The translations under genes were made by a program, and so were the position numbers. This document shows positions 60,323 through 64,000 of a stretch of 64,000 bases of DNA, piece by piece. The stretch comes from Ceratodon purpureus. Lineage: Eukaryota; Streptophyta; Bryopsida; Pseudoditrichales; Ditrichaceae. The stretch lies in NCBI GenBank assembly GCA_014871385.1, contig CM026423.1, positions 4,530,408-4,594,407 of the forward strand, in the 5' to 3' direction. The first letter of the stretch is position 1. Each line of letters begins with the position of its first letter. The notes under the pieces are model-generated. The model was not told where the DNA came from. It ran no database searches and saw only the letters and a program-made list of their open reading frames with translations.

Positions 60323-61149
60323 TTTTAGCACCCTTAGTGTTTCCCACTTAAAGATGGCGCTTATTATTTGTTTTGCGATAACTGGATAAATTGTTGTGAC
60401 GGCCACCACAACTTAACTTTGTTGTACATTGAATGAGTAATTGCTCCATAACTATTCATATGGGCCCAACATTACTTTAACATAGCTACCAAAATTTCAT
60501 TTCAAGATTTGAAACCATAGTTCTTGATTATTCTTCCTTCTTTACATAAAATCCAGCAAATTTGAATCACAACTCCAAAGTAGACATGACTTCGAGTATT
60601 ACTCAATGATGTTGTCTGTCAAAGTTTACAAGCAATGACAATTCTTCTATAGTTGACAAATTAAGACTTTGATTACAAGTCTTATATTCAATTGAAATGA
60701 AATTAAAGCAGGAATCTATATGCCATACAATTGCAAGGCTTTAAATTACAAGGTGAAGGTAATTGTAAACATTGTGTGTTTGGATGAAAATGCCAAATTT
60801 GCAACTCCTACAAATTAGCTACCCTTAAGGCACAACATCCCTAACAACATTTGATAGGATTCATTATTGTGTTAATGATTGGTCATCCCTAATGGTAATC
60901 CAATAGTAGTAAATTTTAAATCACTATTTTTATTTTAGTTAAAATACAATTAACAAACAATTTAATTACAATTCAATATTAAATCATTACACTTGAATAT
61001 CAAAATTTCTGAGCACCTATGCTTCTTAGGCATTTACAAAAGAAGAACCATTCAATTTTCAGTTGGATTTGTAATATTCATTACTTATCTCTGTCTTGTT
61101 TTCTTTCAATCTTCAAGTCTTGCTAACAATTAAAAAATACTAAACAAAA
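60323..61149. promoter_or_regulatory. Shared upstream region of malate dehydrogenase and COX5C
   Basis: The two genes diverge from this 827-bp AT-rich gap, so it should hold both promoters and leaders. No specific element can be named with confidence. Plant COX5C genes often carry an intron in the 5' leader. No clear splice pair was identified here. Confidence 0.45.
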
Positions 61150-61371
61150 ATGGTGCCTCCAAGAAAAATGGTCTCAAAAATAACCCATGCCCTTCACGCT
61201 CATGACTTTGTCCACACAAAGATTGTGCCTAAAGAATTAGTGGCCGCCTGTGTATCTGGTATTGTGTGCGCAATTCCTTGGAAAATGCTTCACCTCAATG
61301 AACGACGCAAAGTCGAAGAATTTTACTCAAGATTGGAAGCTGGAGAAATTACTGTAATACCTGATGAATGA
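61150..61371 (+). CDS. COX5C: Cytochrome c oxidase subunit 5C
   Basis: This is a small plant-type subunit of respiratory complex IV in the inner mitochondrial membrane. The single-exon frame has 73 residues (family usually about 63-65). After a variable N-terminus (MVPPRKMVSKITHALHAHDF) come a short hydrophobic membrane segment (VAACVSGIVCAIPWKM) and the conserved tail pattern WKM-H-NE-RKVEEFYSRLEAGEI with a terminal acidic cluster. This order and spacing match COX5C. The start is the first ATG of the frame. It lies head to head with a mitochondrial-type malate dehydrogenase. The N-terminal extension of about ten residues compared with flowering plants is the only oddity. Confidence 0.85.
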   Translation: MVPPRKMVSKITHALHAHDFVHTKIVPKELVAACVSGIVCAIPWKMLHLNERRKVEEFYSRLEAGEITVIPDE

Positions 61372-64000
61372 CCATTGGTATCATACTCCAACAAAATACA
61401 CAAGCTTTCAAAAAAAACATTGTTAATAAATTTCTATAATTGAATCTCATGTAAAGCCAACAAGAGACGTTGTAATATAATCCCACAACATTTATTACAT
61501 TGATTTATAATGTTATCACAATAATTTTTTATATGTTTCTAAGAAACTAAATTAGTTATCATACAATAGAATTTTATAGACGATTTGTCATAATTACTTT
61601 GAATTATGTATTATGGATATATAAATTTTATTTTTCCCTTGTAGATAATGACTATATTCTTTATCTAAATTATGTAATGATTATATTCTTTATCTAAATT
61701 ATGAAATTTAATTTGGTATTTGAAAATTGATAATCGTTTTAAATTATTAAATCAAATTAATGAATAAGACTCTACGCATTCAATTAGAATTATTTATAGT
61801 TCACTGTATTAGATAAATTATAAAAATTTCATATCACATATAATTGCCTGATTATACGTATTGAAGTGATTCATGAAAAATAAAAATACATTGTGTATTT
61901 TTTTCTAGTTTTATGTAATATATTTATGTTGTATGATTCATATTAACAATTAAATTTTATTGTATTTTTCTACATCGATAATATCTAATGACTCACATTG
62001 ATTCAAAGAAATGAAGAAAAAATAATTTTTTCAATGCCTATATTCATATGCACATGGATTATTTATAATGAAACTCCAAGAATTATTCAATGCTGAAATC
62101 CAAACTTAAAAAATGTACAATTTATCAGAAAATTCATGTTTTGAAAGTGGTGGCTTTTAAAAAAAAATACACTTGTACAATCAAATTTTTGAATTACGCA
62201 AACAAAATATGAATTTATTTACGGGACTTTTTTTTTCAGCATATAATTAAATAATATACTGTCAACTCGTTTCAAAATGTCATAAATAAATTTAAAACAT
62301 ATGATTGTCAAACACTTAATTTTGCTTTTAAATAGTTCATAGCCACTTCCATTAACAATACATATTATTATCTAACACAAATCAAAAAATCTATAAATAT
62401 TGTTAATATTAATGAAGAGATAATACAATCATCTCAAATAATTTTGAAAAATTATCATTTTATTGAATTATATATTTTTTAAAACTTGTTTATGACAACT
62501 TGTTGATTATCATGGTTGTTATAAATGATATGTCACAACATTATCCTTTATATAAATGTGATTTTTTGCGTTGAGCCAATTGCGACAATGTTGTGTGAAA
62601 GGATTACCAATTTTATTATAATTAATTTAGTTCATATCATCAGATCCTAAGTTATGAGATTTAAAAATATCAAGACCGTTGAATATGTTAGTAGTTAATA
62701 TAATTCAGTATATACTATAAAAATATTTAAAAGTATTTTTATTGGCATTCTATATGTTTTGATTATACTTTTACGAAGTTATCATGAATTTAAAATATTT
62801 ACATTTTATGATGGAAAATTTGTAATTTTCATAAGATTTCTTATTTAAATGCAACAAATGTCTTATAGAAGAAATGATAAAAAAAATCTTGGAATAATCC
62901 AAATTTTTTTATCAATGTGTAGAATATTGTAAAAGAAAAGTAACATTCGGTATTATCTAATTTCAAGATTCCAAAGGATCTTTTCTATAAATGATACACA
63001 GTTCTCATCTTTGGGCCATGCATTAATGCAAATATTTATATAAGAGCTCAAATGAGGTCATAGATAGCAGTGTTATAAGAAAAAGTCATTATATTGGCAA
63101 ATTGATGGATTTATTTGTAATGTACTTTCTCACAAGATTATATGAATGTGAACCAGTTACATCTTTGATGTGAGATATTTGAAGAACCTAATTGTAAAAG
63201 GATATTTGTAGATATAAAAGATAAAGTTGAAAGATGTACTAACAATATACACTTATTGAAGATAAATCTAGTATAGACAATTACAGAAGTAAAGAATTAT
63301 GCCTACTAAATGATTGCTACTACAGCTGATGATCACATTGTGTATGATGCAAATAACTTATTATTTATGTGCATCCTTCTCTTGCTAGGATCTATGAATC
63401 TATGCTTGAATGAGCTTTGAACTTTTCTTACAAAATTTGAAAAAGTTTATCAAAGTAAAGCTAGTAGCTATCAAAAGATCAACAAATATGTATCATTGAA
63501 AGAATAGACATTGTTCTTAAAAAATAAATAAATTGGTGTGGAGTAATAATGATTTGATATATTGATTTGCTATAGTAATAATTTTGATTTATATAATCTA
63601 TAATAACATGCTTATTTACAATTCAGTGAATGGAATTAAAGTGTGTTTGAACCTCCTACTGCGCATAGAAATAATATGATATTGTAAAATAGTGATTAGA
63701 TTAGTCGTTCTCATCTAACAAAGCACACTCAATTCATGCTATAACAATGGCCTTCAATCCATGTTTACTAAATTAAGAAAATAGAGCACATAAAATTCAT
63801 GTTTTCATTCTAATTTGAATTTTGTGTAAGTCCTAAAATTAAATGTTTTACACCAATTTTAAGTTGGAGACCTACTATCACAAGGATATTTTTTTCCTCT
63901 CCTCCAAAAAAATTGATTTTCAAATACCATCATATTCTTCACTACAATTTGTCTTCACAGTGAAAATACTAAAAGCACTATTAAGTACTTTATAAATCAA
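61372..64000. other. AT-rich intergenic DNA
   Basis: The first few hundred bases should be the 3' UTR of COX5C. The rest is strongly AT-rich with stops in all frames. No gene, RNA or clear repeat was recognised. Confidence 0.55.

Overview
The window reads as plant nuclear DNA. It holds intron-rich plant-type genes, a plant-specific small COX subunit, plant En/Spm (CACTA) transposase families, several MITEs and long AT-rich intergenic DNA. The lineage cannot be fixed from sequence alone. Host proteins look diverged from flowering-plant versions, which would fit a bryophyte or other non-seed plant (inference).

Layout. 1-4000 is AT-rich DNA without a supported gene. 4002-6158 (minus) holds one possible terminal exon and one Ser-rich protein of unknown function. 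8461-10153 (minus) is signal peptidase complex subunit 3, in five exons. 12121-16065 (plus) is an Enhancer-of-polycomb-like protein, in twelve exons. The last codons and 3' UTR of that gene start a tandem array of three diverged units of about 5.2-5.6 kb (16033-21274; 21275-22694 plus 44421-48641; 48642 to about 52325). Because the units are copies, each supplies an empty site for insertions in the others. This reveals a CACTA element in unit 2, a TTAA-flanked piggyBac-like element in unit 1 and an hAT-type element in unit 3. 55563-60322 (minus) is a six-exon mitochondrial-type malate dehydrogenase, and 61150-61371 (plus) is cytochrome c oxidase subunit 5C, divergent from it. The rest is AT-rich DNA.

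The centrepiece is a 21,726-bp CACTA transposon (22695-44420). It has terminal inverted repeats, a 3-bp target duplication (CTT) and an exact empty site in unit 1. On the minus strand it carries a five-exon tnp2-type transposase, a 528-aa unknown protein with a duplicated exon, and a Cys-rich unknown protein. On the plus strand it carries a small F-box-like protein, a Transposase_24-like protein whose last exon is a second F-box-like domain, and a TNP1-like reading frame.

The same element contains captured host exons. Pieces of a mitochondrial-type 3-oxoacyl-ACP synthase (KAS) flank exons of a quinone-oxidoreductase-like dehydrogenase, and all are joined in one open frame with intact splice sites. 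At one join the two genes meet through an 18-nt remnant that looks like the start of a KAS intron fused to the end of a dehydrogenase intron. This transposon, with its gene capture, exon shuffling and F-box-like accessory domains, is the best candidate for an undescribed system here.
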